A stretch of 64,000 nucleotides of DNA from Candidatus Sulfotelmatobacter sp. Its GTDB lineage: Bacteria > Acidobacteriota > Terriglobia > Terriglobales > Acidobacteriaceae. Each line of letters begins with the position of its first letter. The first letter of the stretch is position 1. This document shows, one piece after another, positions 56,055 to 64,000 of the stretch. Under the pieces are notes generated by a model. That model had not been told where the DNA came from. It saw nothing but the letters and a program-made list of their open reading frames with translations, and made no database searches. The DNA lies in contig JASHNU010000030.1 of assembly GCA_030041475.1 (NCBI GenBank), positions 34,051 through 98,050 of the forward strand. The letters run 5' to 3'. Position numbers and translations under genes: made by a program.

Positions 56055-58851
56055 GCGTTGGCAACAGATCAAGGAACTCCTTTATCAGGCCCAGCAGTTG
56101 GCGCCGGAGGAGCGGACTGCTTTCCTGGAGCGTTCTTGTTCCTCCGATCACGGTTTGCGGCAGGAGGTCGAGACTCTGCTGACTTCCAGCGATGCCCGCT
56201 CCAGTTTCCTGGAGAACTCTCCCGTACCCGTGACGCTGGTGCCCGGCAGCAGGCTGGGTGATTACGAAGTGCAAAAACTGCTTGGTTCCGGAGGCATGGG
56301 AGAAGTATATCGGGCGCGCGATCTGCGCTTGCGGCGGGACGTGGCCATCAAAGTTCTGCCTTCGTTCCTTTCATCCGACAAAGAAAGGCTGCGGCGTTTC
56401 GAGCAGGAAGCGCAGGCGGCCGCGGCCTTGAATCATCCCAACATTCTGGCAGTGTTCCAGATGGGCAGCTACGAGGGCGCTCCGTATCTGGTGTCGGAGC
56501 TGCTGGAGGGCGAGACGCTGCGTGGCCCGATTCAACGCGGACCGGTGCTGGCCCGCAAGGCCATCGACTACAGCGTGCAAATCGCGCACGGACTGGCGGC
56601 GGCGCATGAGAAAGGGATCGTACATCGCGATCTGAAGCCCGAGAACTTATTCGCGACCAAGGATGGGCGGATTAAGATACTGGATTTCGGCCTAGCCAAG
56701 CTGAAGCAGCCGGAACCGAGCCATCAACAGAGCGCGCCCACGGTGGGTGCAGCGGTGACAGAGCCGGGGATGGTGATGGGGACGGCGGGCTACATGTCGC
56801 CGGAGCAGGTGCGTGGGAAAAGCGCCGATCACCGCACCGATATCTTTTCTTTCGGCGTAATCCTGTACGAGCTGCTGACAGGGAAGCGTGCGTTTCAGAA
56901 GACCACTTCGGTAGATACCATGGCGGCGATCCTGAACGAGGAGCTGGCGCCGGTATCGCAGATCGTGGGCAACATTCCGCCGGCATTGCAGAGGACGGTG
57001 CACCGCTGTCTGGAAAAGTCGCCGGAGCAGCGGTTCCAGTCGGCATCGGATCTGGCATTCGCACTGGAGGCGTTGTCGGATACGGCTGCGAGTTCGTCGG
57101 CCCTCAGAATGGAGCCTGCGGCAAAGCGGGGCTGGCGCGTTGGCATTTTGGCGATTGCCGTGGTCCTGCTCCTCGCCGTCGCATCGCTGATCTGGTGGCA
57201 GGTTCCGGCGCCAGTGCCGGTCGTCCAGGGAGTTCGTCAGCTCACGGACGATGCCGAACCGAAATTAACCCCCGGAACCAACGTTCTGGTAACCGATGGG
57301 CTGCGTATCTATTTTTCAGAGGGTTCACTGGACTCTTCTCGCGTTTTCCAGGTTTCCGTCACCGGCGGTCAAAGCTCTCTGGTGTCCATGAGGTTCAAGA
57401 GCGCCACTGTATGCGATATCGCGCCGGACGGCTCCGCGCTATTGGTAGGCCCATATACAGGCACGGAAGGCTGGATCCAACCCCTTCCGTCAGGAGAACC
57501 ACGCAGCGTGAACATCGAAAGCAACGATGCCCGGTTCCTGCCCGATGGGCGCATTGTCAATGGAGTTCAAGACAGTCTCTACATATCCAACAGCGACGGC
57601 TCAAACCGCCAAAAGCTTGCGGACGTGCCGGGAGAAGCCATCGGCCCGGCGATATCGCCGGATGGCAACCACATTCGTTTCACAGTGGTTGACGATCGCC
57701 TTCGTTTCTCCATCTGGGAAGTCCGCACAGATGGAACCGCGCTACATCAAATTCCAACGAGAGGACTGTCGGAAACGGCCGGAGAAAGGACCGGGGCGTG
57801 GACTCATGATGGTAAGTATTTTCTGTTTCAAGTCGAGCACGGCGCAAGATGGGATTTGTATGCCTTGCCCGAGCCCACCGGATTGCTGCATCGTTCGGCT
57901 GCACCGGTACAACTAACCAACGGGCCTCTCTCGTACGAAAACCCGGTCGCCAACCGCGAGGGAAAACAGATCTTTGCCATCGGCTCGAAGAAACGCGGTG
58001 AATTGATTCGTTACGACGCCAAATCCCGGCAATTCGTTCCCTACCTGGATGGCATTTCCGCAGTTGAAAGCCGGGTGTCACCCGATGGCAAGTGGATCCT
58101 CTATGTGTCCTACCCGGATCACACTCTGTGGCGCAGCCGCAGCGATGGCAGCGAGCGAGCGCAGTTGACGTTTCCCCCCATGATGGTATTCTTCCCCGGC
58201 ATTTCCCCGGACGGAACAAAAGTCGTGTTCAACGGACTGACAGCGTCGGGACTGGGAATTTACGTTTTAAACATGGAAGGCGGAACACCGGAGAAGGTGG
58301 CTGACGTTGGCCACGACCCCACCTGGTCTCCCGATGGAAACTCGCTCGCCTATGCTGCGATCGCTCCGGGGAATCATTATTGGGGAGCGGGTCACTGGCT
58401 TGACATCCAGATACTCGATCTGCGGACGAAGCGCATTTCAGCCATTCCCAGCCAGGGAAACCGTTGGGGTGTGTGGTGGCCGCAACCGAACAAGCTCGTG
58501 ACCACAAGTTCGGACGGAACGGATAGCCTCTTTGTATTCGATTTCGCCACGCAGAAATGGTCGAGGCTCGGTGAACAGTTCGAAGTTGATGATTATGTTC
58601 CTTCCCGCGATGGCAAGTATCTCTACACATTCACCAGTGGGCTTGACAGCCTTAAAGTGAGGCGGATCCGCGCCTCCGACTTGCAGGTCGAGAAGGTTGC
58701 CGACAATACAAGACTCCGGCTTGTGTCTGATGATTCGCTGGGCCAGGCAGGCAGCGGCGAGTGGATGGGCTTGGCTCTTGACGGCTCGCCGACCCTTACC
58801 CGCGATTTGGGCAGCGATGAAATTTACGCGCTCGATGTGAAATGGCCGTAA
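56044..58851 (+). CDS. Membrane Ser/Thr protein kinase with periplasmic beta-propeller
   Basis: This 935-residue PknB-like kinase has its catalytic domain at about residues 73-330. It includes [14 protein letters not shown] (ATP loop), DVAIKVLP (Lys), HRDLKPENL (catalytic Asp, about 196), DFGLAKL and [15 protein letters not shown] helix ([20 protein letters not shown], about 365-384) follows, and the remaining 550 residues are TolB/PD40-like propeller repeats such as [13 protein letters not shown] and [12 protein letters not shown]. The propeller probably faces the periplasm and senses a ligand. The overlap with the sigma gene suggests that the kinase controls the sigma factor, which has no anti-sigma gene beside it. 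Confidence 0.92.
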   Translation: MTPERWQQIKELLYQAQQLAPEERTAFLERSCSSDHGLRQEVETLLTSSDARSSFLENSPVPVTLVPGSRLGDYEVQKLLGSGGMGEVYRARDLRLRRDVAIKVLPSFLSSDKERLRRFEQEAQAAAALNHPNILAVFQMGSYEGAPYLVSELLEGETLRGPIQRGPVLARKAIDYSVQIAHGLAAAHEKGIVHRDLKPENLFATKDGRIKILDFGLAKLKQPEPSHQQSAPTVGAAVTEPGMVMGTAGYMSPEQVRGKSADHRTDIFSFGVILYELLTGKRAFQKTTSVDTMAAILNEELAPVSQIVGNIPPALQRTVHRCLEKSPEQRFQSASDLAFALEALSDTAASSSALRMEPAAKRGWRVGILAIAVVLLLAVASLIWWQVPAPVPVVQGVRQLTDDAEPKLTPGTNVLVTDGLRIYFSEGSLDSSRVFQVSVTGGQSSLVSMRFKSATVCDIAPDGSALLVGPYTGTEGWIQPLPSGEPRSVNIESNDARFLPDGRIVNGVQDSLYISNSDGSNRQKLADVPGEAIGPAISPDGNHIRFTVVDDRLRFSIWEVRTDGTALHQIPTRGLSETAGERTGAWTHDGKYFLFQVEHGARWDLYALPEPTGLLHRSAAPVQLTNGPLSYENPVANREGKQIFAIGSKKRGELIRYDAKSRQFVPYLDGISAVESRVSPDGKWILYVSYPDHTLWRSRSDGSERAQLTFPPMMVFFPGISPDGTKVVFNGLTASGLGIYVLNMEGGTPEKVADVGHDPTWSPDGNSLAYAAIAPGNHYWGAGHWLDIQILDLRTKRISAIPSQGNRWGVWWPQPNKLVTTSSDGTDSLFVFDFATQKWSRLGEQFEVDDYVPSRDGKYLYTFTSGLDSLKVRRIRASDLQVEKVADNTRLRLVSDDSLGQAGSGEWMGLALDGSPTLTRDLGSDEIYALDVKWP

Positions 58852-58981
58852 ACCACGTCTGCACCGAAGGCAGCGCAGGACCGCACACAGAGCGCGTCTC
58901 TTCTTGAATTCTGGTGTCTCTTCACACTATGCTTGGTCAGCTGTTTGTGTGCTCGCTTCCCCTCGAAATTTCAGGTGCGAA

Positions 58982-61900
58982 ATGTCGGGCTGCCGACCGT
59001 TTCTAGGCTTGTGGGTACCCAGGGTTCTTGCTTACGCCGCCGTCTTTGCTCTGGCAAGCCTTGCGGGACTCTCCGCCCAAACCACGGTTGGCACGGGCAG
59101 CATTGTTGGTACGGTCAGCGATCCCTCGGGCGCGGTCATCAGCGGCGCTATAGTCACGATTACCAACCTCGACACCCATCAGATAGTTAGCGTGGGAAGC
59201 AATTCTTCCGGCTCCTTCAACTCCGGAGCGCTCCTGCCGGGTAACTACACGGTGCTAATGTCGGCGAAAGGCTTCAGTTCTGCCGAAACCCGGATGACCG
59301 TGCTGGTCGGCAACACCGCCACCGTAAACGCGACTTTGCGAATCGGTAACGAAAAGGAAACAGTTGAAGTGCAGGACTCCGCTGCGCAGGTCAACACCGA
59401 ACAGGCCACGGTGCAGGGCGTCCTGAACGAACAACAGATTGAGAATTTGCCAGTTAACGGGCGCAATTTTCTCGACCTGGCGCAACTGGAACCCGGTGTT
59501 CAAATCCAGGACGCTACCAATTTCGGTTTAGGTAAGGATGGCTTCTCCTCCATTTCCTTTGGCGGCCGTTTCGGACGTACCACGCGCGTCGAAGTCGACG
59601 GCGTTGACGTCTCGGATGAAATCTGGGGTTCGACCACCACTAATGTTGCCGCCAGCGCGATTGAAGAGTTTCAGCTCAGCCAATCAAGCTACGATCTCTC
59701 TACAGAACTGACCACGTCCGGTGCGGTAAATGTAACCACGCGCTCGGGAACCAATGCCATTCATGGTGAGGCTTTCGATTTCTTCCGTGACTCGTCGCTA
59801 GCAGCAGCATTGCCGGCGCCGCCCGGACTGTCAGAGCCTTTCCAACGGTCGCAGTATGGCGGACGCGTCGGAGGGCCGATCCTCAAGGATAAGTTGTTTT
59901 GTTTTCTGGACGGCGAGCGCACCTTGCAGCATGAGCAGGCGCCGGTGCTGGTAGCAGCTCCATTTCAACAATACTCAGGCAACTTCAACGCACCTTTCCA
60001 TGAGGATGACCTCCTGGCAAAAGCTGATTACCAGCAGCATGGATTGCACACATTCTATCGCTTCAGTTATTTCGCGAATCCGCTCACCGCCAACGGGGGA
60101 ACGGGATACTCGATATACCACAGCAAGAACGTTACTCGGACGCACATCGCCGGACTTGATTTTGGCCGGGGCACTTTCAGCCATAGCATTCGTTTCGGAT
60201 ACCTGAAGACTGTGCACGAGATGGCGGATGCGGCGACCAACAGCGGGCTGCCTTTCGGCAGTTATCCGCTCGATCTGACTATGGGGAGCTCCGGCCTGAT
60301 AACCGGTCCAAGCGGAAACACTCCACAGGTCGTTCTGCAAAGCAATCATCAAATCAAGTACGATGGCAGCAAGACTTCCGGCTCACACATTCTCCGTTAC
60401 GGCTTCACGTTCAACCGGATTGGCGTTGCCGGGTTCGTTCCGTTTCAATCCCTCGCTCCGTATCTCTCAACGAATATAGGCCCGAATGAAGAAGCGTTCG
60501 CAGGTAGTTCCTGTGGTTTGAACACGCCGTGTTTCCCCGGTGGAATTTCGAATCCACTCAACTACCCGGTGGAGTATGTGGAGGTGAGCAACGGCTTGGG
60601 GTATATGACACCATTCCCAGGGCTGGGGCTTCCGGCTGGCAGCTACGTCTACCATCGGCTGGGTGCCTACGTGGGCGCCAGCTCGAAATGGAAGCGGAAT
60701 CTCACCATCACCTACGGTGTCCGCTACGCACGGGAACCCGGCCGCAGCGACAACCAGTTTGGGGCAATTCCAGAACTCAACGCCTTGATTCCGGGGCTGG
60801 GCAATCCAGTCCGGATGCCGAATACGAATTTAGCGCCCCAATTAGGCTTTGCCTGGGACCCGGGAGGCAAAGGTAAGACATCGATCCGCGGCGGCATCGG
60901 ATTATTCTACGAAAATGTCTTAACGAGCGTAACGGTGGATGCACAGTACCGGACTCCTGTTGGCAATGTTTTTCTGGAGACGCCTACCGCCTGCCTTGCC
61001 ACCGCAACTCCTCAGCGTGTAGCGATTCCGGGAGGTTACCTGCCGCTGCCAACATTCTGTGGCACATCGAGCGGGGGTCCAGTCGCTATCGGAACCGTCG
61101 CCAGTGAGATCATGGCGTTTCAAAAGCAATATCAAGCCGATTCCCAATTCAGCCTCACGACACCCAATCCAAACTATGCCGGATCGGCGCTGGATCAGGG
61201 GCTGGCTCCGGGCGGATGGTTATACGATCCGAATTACCGCACGCCGCGTTCGGTGGAGATGAATCTCGGCGTGCAGCGGGAGATTCGTCGCGGGATGGTT
61301 TTCAGCGCAGACTTCTTGCGCAACGTGCAAACCCACTATTTTCTGGCGTTCGATGAGAATCACACGGGCGACACCCGCTACTTCAATAAGGAAGGAGCCA
61401 TTCTGGCGATAGACAACACTCTGGACACGTGCGGCGTCTCCTCGATCCAAGCCGGTATTAATGCGCCGTGCCCGAGCGGAAATTACGTGGACTCAAATGG
61501 CAACGATCGCCCGCTGCTGATCTCCGATTTTGCCGCGTTGGGGCTGACTTCGTCAGCGGACTTCGGTGTGGCATGCACGAATCCAAACGTAGGCTTCGGA
61601 CATCCCTGCGCGTTTCCCGGCATTAATCCCAACGCTCCGCCGTTGGTCTTCATCAAGCCGATTGGGCGTTCTGCTTACAACGGACTGCAAACCAAACTTA
61701 CAGACACGGCGAAGAACCCATTTACGGGCGTCCGGGCACTGAACTTGCAGGTCTCTTACGCCTTATCGAGATTTGAAAATTCGGGTGGGTACACTCCGGT
61801 GAACGCTTTAGCCTCTGACCAGGACTATGGGGTTCAAGCCGTTGACTACGCCAACCCGAACCGCTATTTCGGACCTTCGGTCCTGGATCGCACACACCAG

Positions 61901-62602
61901 CTTTCGTTCGGCGGCTACGCAGATCTGCCTGGCGGATTTCAACTGAGCATCATGGCACATTTCTGGAGTCCGCTTTCGACTTCGTTGGTCGTGCCGAATA
62001 CGAATCTGGGGCCAGGCGAAATCTTTCGCACCGATTTTACCGGAGACGGTACGGTGCAGGACCCCGTCCCCGGAACGCACGTCGGCAACTTTGACCGCGG
62101 CATCAATGCCTCCAACATCAATCGGGTGCTCACCAACTACAACAACAACGTCGCGCTCCAACTTACACCCGCCGGACTGGTTCTCGTCCAGAACGGATTG
62201 TTTACAGCGGCTCAATTGGGCGTGGGCGACTCATTGTGCTACAACAACCCGAACAACTTACCCGTGAATTCGTTGTGCGCGGTTGCGCCTCCTGTGTCAC
62301 TTGCCCCTCCGGGTCAGGTCAATCTCTCCTGGCTGCGCGCTCTGGATTTGAAGGTCGCTTGGTCCTACACCATTCGAGAAGGAGTCTCGGTCCAACCGAG
62401 CGCCGGCTTCTACAACCTTTTCAACTTTGCCAATTTTGATTTGCCGGGCACTGCGCTCAACGGACTGCTGACAGGTGCCGCCGGTCAGATCAACGGCACG
62501 ACCCGCGCCGGACACAACGTAGATCGCGTTGGAGTCGGCACGGGTGTCTATTCACTGGGCGCGCCGCGGCAGCTGGAGTTCGGGTTGAGACTCGTGTTCT
62601 AA
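58982..62602 (+). CDS. TonB-dependent receptor, Oar-like (second copy)
   Basis: This 1206-residue outer membrane protein has a signal peptide ([22 protein letters not shown]), a carboxypeptidase-regulatory-like domain ([20 protein letters not shown]), a plug with [18 protein letters not shown], and a long beta-barrel closing in Phe (EFGLRLVF). It is a distant paralogue of the receptor in the alpha-glucan locus. The ATG at 58982 was chosen because a signal peptide follows directly, and the frame opens 78 bases earlier. It lies 130 bases after the kinase gene, so a sigma/kinase-controlled uptake unit is possible. Substrate is unknown. Confidence 0.88.
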   Translation: MSGCRPFLGLWVPRVLAYAAVFALASLAGLSAQTTVGTGSIVGTVSDPSGAVISGAIVTITNLDTHQIVSVGSNSSGSFNSGALLPGNYTVLMSAKGFSSAETRMTVLVGNTATVNATLRIGNEKETVEVQDSAAQVNTEQATVQGVLNEQQIENLPVNGRNFLDLAQLEPGVQIQDATNFGLGKDGFSSISFGGRFGRTTRVEVDGVDVSDEIWGSTTTNVAASAIEEFQLSQSSYDLSTELTTSGAVNVTTRSGTNAIHGEAFDFFRDSSLAAALPAPPGLSEPFQRSQYGGRVGGPILKDKLFCFLDGERTLQHEQAPVLVAAPFQQYSGNFNAPFHEDDLLAKADYQQHGLHTFYRFSYFANPLTANGGTGYSIYHSKNVTRTHIAGLDFGRGTFSHSIRFGYLKTVHEMADAATNSGLPFGSYPLDLTMGSSGLITGPSGNTPQVVLQSNHQIKYDGSKTSGSHILRYGFTFNRIGVAGFVPFQSLAPYLSTNIGPNEEAFAGSSCGLNTPCFPGGISNPLNYPVEYVEVSNGLGYMTPFPGLGLPAGSYVYHRLGAYVGASSKWKRNLTITYGVRYAREPGRSDNQFGAIPELNALIPGLGNPVRMPNTNLAPQLGFAWDPGGKGKTSIRGGIGLFYENVLTSVTVDAQYRTPVGNVFLETPTACLATATPQRVAIPGGYLPLPTFCGTSSGGPVAIGTVASEIMAFQKQYQADSQFSLTTPNPNYAGSALDQGLAPGGWLYDPNYRTPRSVEMNLGVQREIRRGMVFSADFLRNVQTHYFLAFDENHTGDTRYFNKEGAILAIDNTLDTCGVSSIQAGINAPCPSGNYVDSNGNDRPLLISDFAALGLTSSADFGVACTNPNVGFGHPCAFPGINPNAPPLVFIKPIGRSAYNGLQTKLTDTAKNPFTGVRALNLQVSYALSRFENSGGYTPVNALASDQDYGVQAVDYANPNRYFGPSVLDRTHQLSFGGYADLPGGFQLSIMAHFWSPLSTSLVVPNTNLGPGEIFRTDFTGDGTVQDPVPGTHVGNFDRGINASNINRVLTNYNNNVALQLTPAGLVLVQNGLFTAAQLGVGDSLCYNNPNNLPVNSLCAVAPPVSLAPPGQVNLSWLRALDLKVAWSYTIREGVSVQPSAGFYNLFNFANFDLPGTALNGLLTGAAGQINGTTRAGHNVDRVGVGTGVYSLGAPRQLEFGLRLVF

Positions 62603-62654
62603 TCCTGGGCCTAGCTTTTGCATTGGGAGCGGATCTAATTGATTACACGGGTAA

Positions 62655-62897
62655 TGGAGTTTTGTTAGACGCTCTAAGGAGAAGAACTCCTATCTGCGCG
62701 ACCTACGTGACAAGTTCGGGAAAAGCATAGTGGTTGGCTGCATTTCAGACAGCGAGGATCGTGGCCAGGCGAGGGAACGCATACGGCTCAACTTGCAAGG
62801 AACGAAAGGTTGGGATCTTTTTGGAAGGCCGCTTATAGAATCTGAGATCGAACGGATTATAACTGGGGTAGAAATCGAATTGCGCGACTCCCAATGA
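62655..62897 (+). pseudogene. Possible 3' remnant of an unknown gene
   Basis: An 80-codon plus-strand frame between two stops reads as a plausible charged protein end (YLRDLRDKFGKSIVVGC, then RERIRLNLQGTKGWDLFGRP, ending in VEIELRDSQ). It has no ATG, GTG or TTG near its 5' edge, so it cannot be an intact gene. I do not recognise the family, and a chance open frame is possible. A competing frame exists on the other strand. Confidence 0.3.
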
Positions 62898-63180
62898 GGC
62901 TGCTAACTCCGGCACCTGGGGCAAGTGCGGCGACGGTAGACGATTTTGCAACTTTGTCACCCGCCTCGTTGTCACTCTTCGGGCCATTCCATCCCATTCC
63001 GCTGCCATTATGTGTGCGTGGGGACACGCGGGGACATTGGGAGCGCTGCGTCTTGATATCGCAGTGGCTTCTGGCATCCGGGGACGGCCCAAGTCGAGTG
63101 CCTCCAACGATTGACAGCGGTGGCTGTCAGGGGTACTTTCCCCCAAATCGCGGGGTTCGTTAAGCGGACACTACGCTCCA

Positions 63181-64000
63181 TCAACGGTCTTCCAAATTCG
63201 CTTGAATGTTGATTTCACCGCCCGTGATTTCGATCGTGCGCGTCCACTCCTTCTGCCCGAGGATGATACTTACAACGTGTTCCCCCTTGGGAATCAAGAG
63301 ATCGGAAGGAGTGTTTCCACGGAACTTTCCATCGATGTAAATCTCGGCGCCGTCTGGCGTTGACGCGACGTGAACCTTGGTATTTTCGGCGGCAGCAGCG
63401 GCGGTGGCTGCACCGACCGGCGCTTCGCCTTGAGGCTGACCGTTTGGTGCGATCTGTTCGCCTGTACGTTCCTGTTGTGGCAGGAGGGCAGCGACGGGAG
63501 TTGTACCTGCGCCACGCTCGAAGATGAACTTCAAAGCGCCGTCGAGCGCATGTGCGGTTGGCTCCTTTCCGAATAGATACCGGATGTGGGCACTCCCCGA
63601 AGGGTCGGACTCTGAAGGGCCTGGTCTGGGACGAAGAGTATCGCCGGAGAAGATTGCCTCCGGCTGGGCAACCTTGTTGCGGACATCTTCCCAAACGGTA
63701 GTCCCCACGGACTTCAGAACATAGATATAGCAGTGGTCTGTAGCCGTCGTGACCGGAACCGTTTCATTGTAGGTGTACGTGCTTGTGGAGTTGCTTGAAG
63801 ATGAGCCTGAATAATTTCCCCAAATTGTAAGTGCGCCGTAGGTATTGAACGATCCACCTTCCGTCCCCGTCGTCGTCGTGTCCACCGTCGCCGTACGGTG
63901 AACCGTGCGCTCCGTGGTCGCGACCTGAGTCGATATAGTCCAGACGATCAGGTATTTCGCCTTCTCCAACGAAAGGCAGAGGCCGGGATAGTGCTTCTGC
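63181..64000 (-). CDS. PEGA-domain protein, 5' end outside the window
   Basis: The frame is open to the window edge, and the only in-window start is a TTG at 63969 inside the protein, so the gene begins to the right. The visible 273 residues have a Thr/Ser-rich first part (TVDTTTTGTEGGSFNTYG) and a short Ala/Gln-rich linker. They end in a C-terminal PEGA domain: VHVASTPDGAEIYIDGKFRG, then TPSDLLIPKGEHVVSI. PEGA domains are surface beta-domains found in many exported proteins. Function beyond that is not clear. Confidence 0.75.
   Translation of the reverse strand, partial: QKHYPGLCLSLEKAKYLIVWTISTQVATTERTVHRTATVDTTTTGTEGGSFNTYGALTIWGNYSGSSSSNSTSTYTYNETVPVTTATDHCYIYVLKSVGTTVWEDVRNKVAQPEAIFSGDTLRPRPGPSESDPSGSAHIRYLFGKEPTAHALDGALKFIFERGAGTTPVAALLPQQERTGEQIAPNGQPQGEAPVGAATAAAAAENTKVHVASTPDGAEIYIDGKFRGNTPSDLLIPKGEHVVSIILGQKEWTRTIEITGGEINIQANLEDR

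Overview
The window is a high-GC bacterial chromosome segment that most likely comes from an Acidobacteriota (Terriglobia-like) genome. The signs are two very large Oar-like TonB-dependent receptors with N-terminal carboxypeptidase-regulatory domains, an ECF sigma factor overlapping a Ser/Thr kinase with a PD40-type propeller, cyanobacterial/acidobacterial-type winged-helix regulators, large secreted NHL and FG-GAP proteins, and KdsA (a Gram-negative outer membrane). This assignment rests on gene content and not on a marker-gene phylogeny.

Layout. 1-4090: L-lactate use (end of LutA, then LutB and LutC, with the lactate permease convergent). 4417-6924: two MacB-type ABC permeases without an ATPase. 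6964-11790: threonine dehydrogenase, and a divergent hydroxyproline operon (2-epimerase plus a three-subunit FAD/Fe-S dehydrogenase). 11816-18347: compact arginine operon argR-argC-argB-argF-argG-argH-GNAT synthase, read leftward with 4-base overlaps and preceded by a tandem ARG-box-like operator. 19133-21389: a MerR regulator, a perfect 18-bp palindromic operator in a long-spacer promoter, a SnoaL-like protein and a methyltransferase-like membrane protein. 21974-34635: a lipoprotein, then an alpha-glucan locus (secreted alpha-glucosidase, MalQ, MFS sugar transporter, membrane-bound winged-helix regulator, TonB receptor, neopullulanase-like GH13).

35436-44563: tRNA-Ser, a PilZ protein with a response regulator whose receiver has lost the phospho-acceptor Asp, the TldD/TldE protease pair, asparagine synthetase A, KdsA flanked by two related palindromic repeats, CTP synthase and tRNA-Ala. 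44564-48603: a small accessory region beside tRNA-Ala, with a tyrosine recombinase pointing at the tRNA, a zinc-finger protein, two excisionase-like HTH proteins, an unknown protein and an IS5-family element that appears to have inserted in its 3' end. 48604-49140 is scrap DNA with a 3' remnant of a hydrolase gene. 49141-62602: secreted NHL and FG-GAP proteins, a small secreted protein, the sigma/kinase pair and a second TonB receptor. The window ends in a PEGA-domain gene that runs off the edge.

Most of the window is ordinary metabolism. The least explained parts are the MerR/palindrome/SnoaL/methyltransferase unit, the degenerate response regulator, the tRNA-Ala accessory region, and the broken FG-GAP/NHL junction. 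I see no CRISPR array, prophage structural genes or recognisable defence system.
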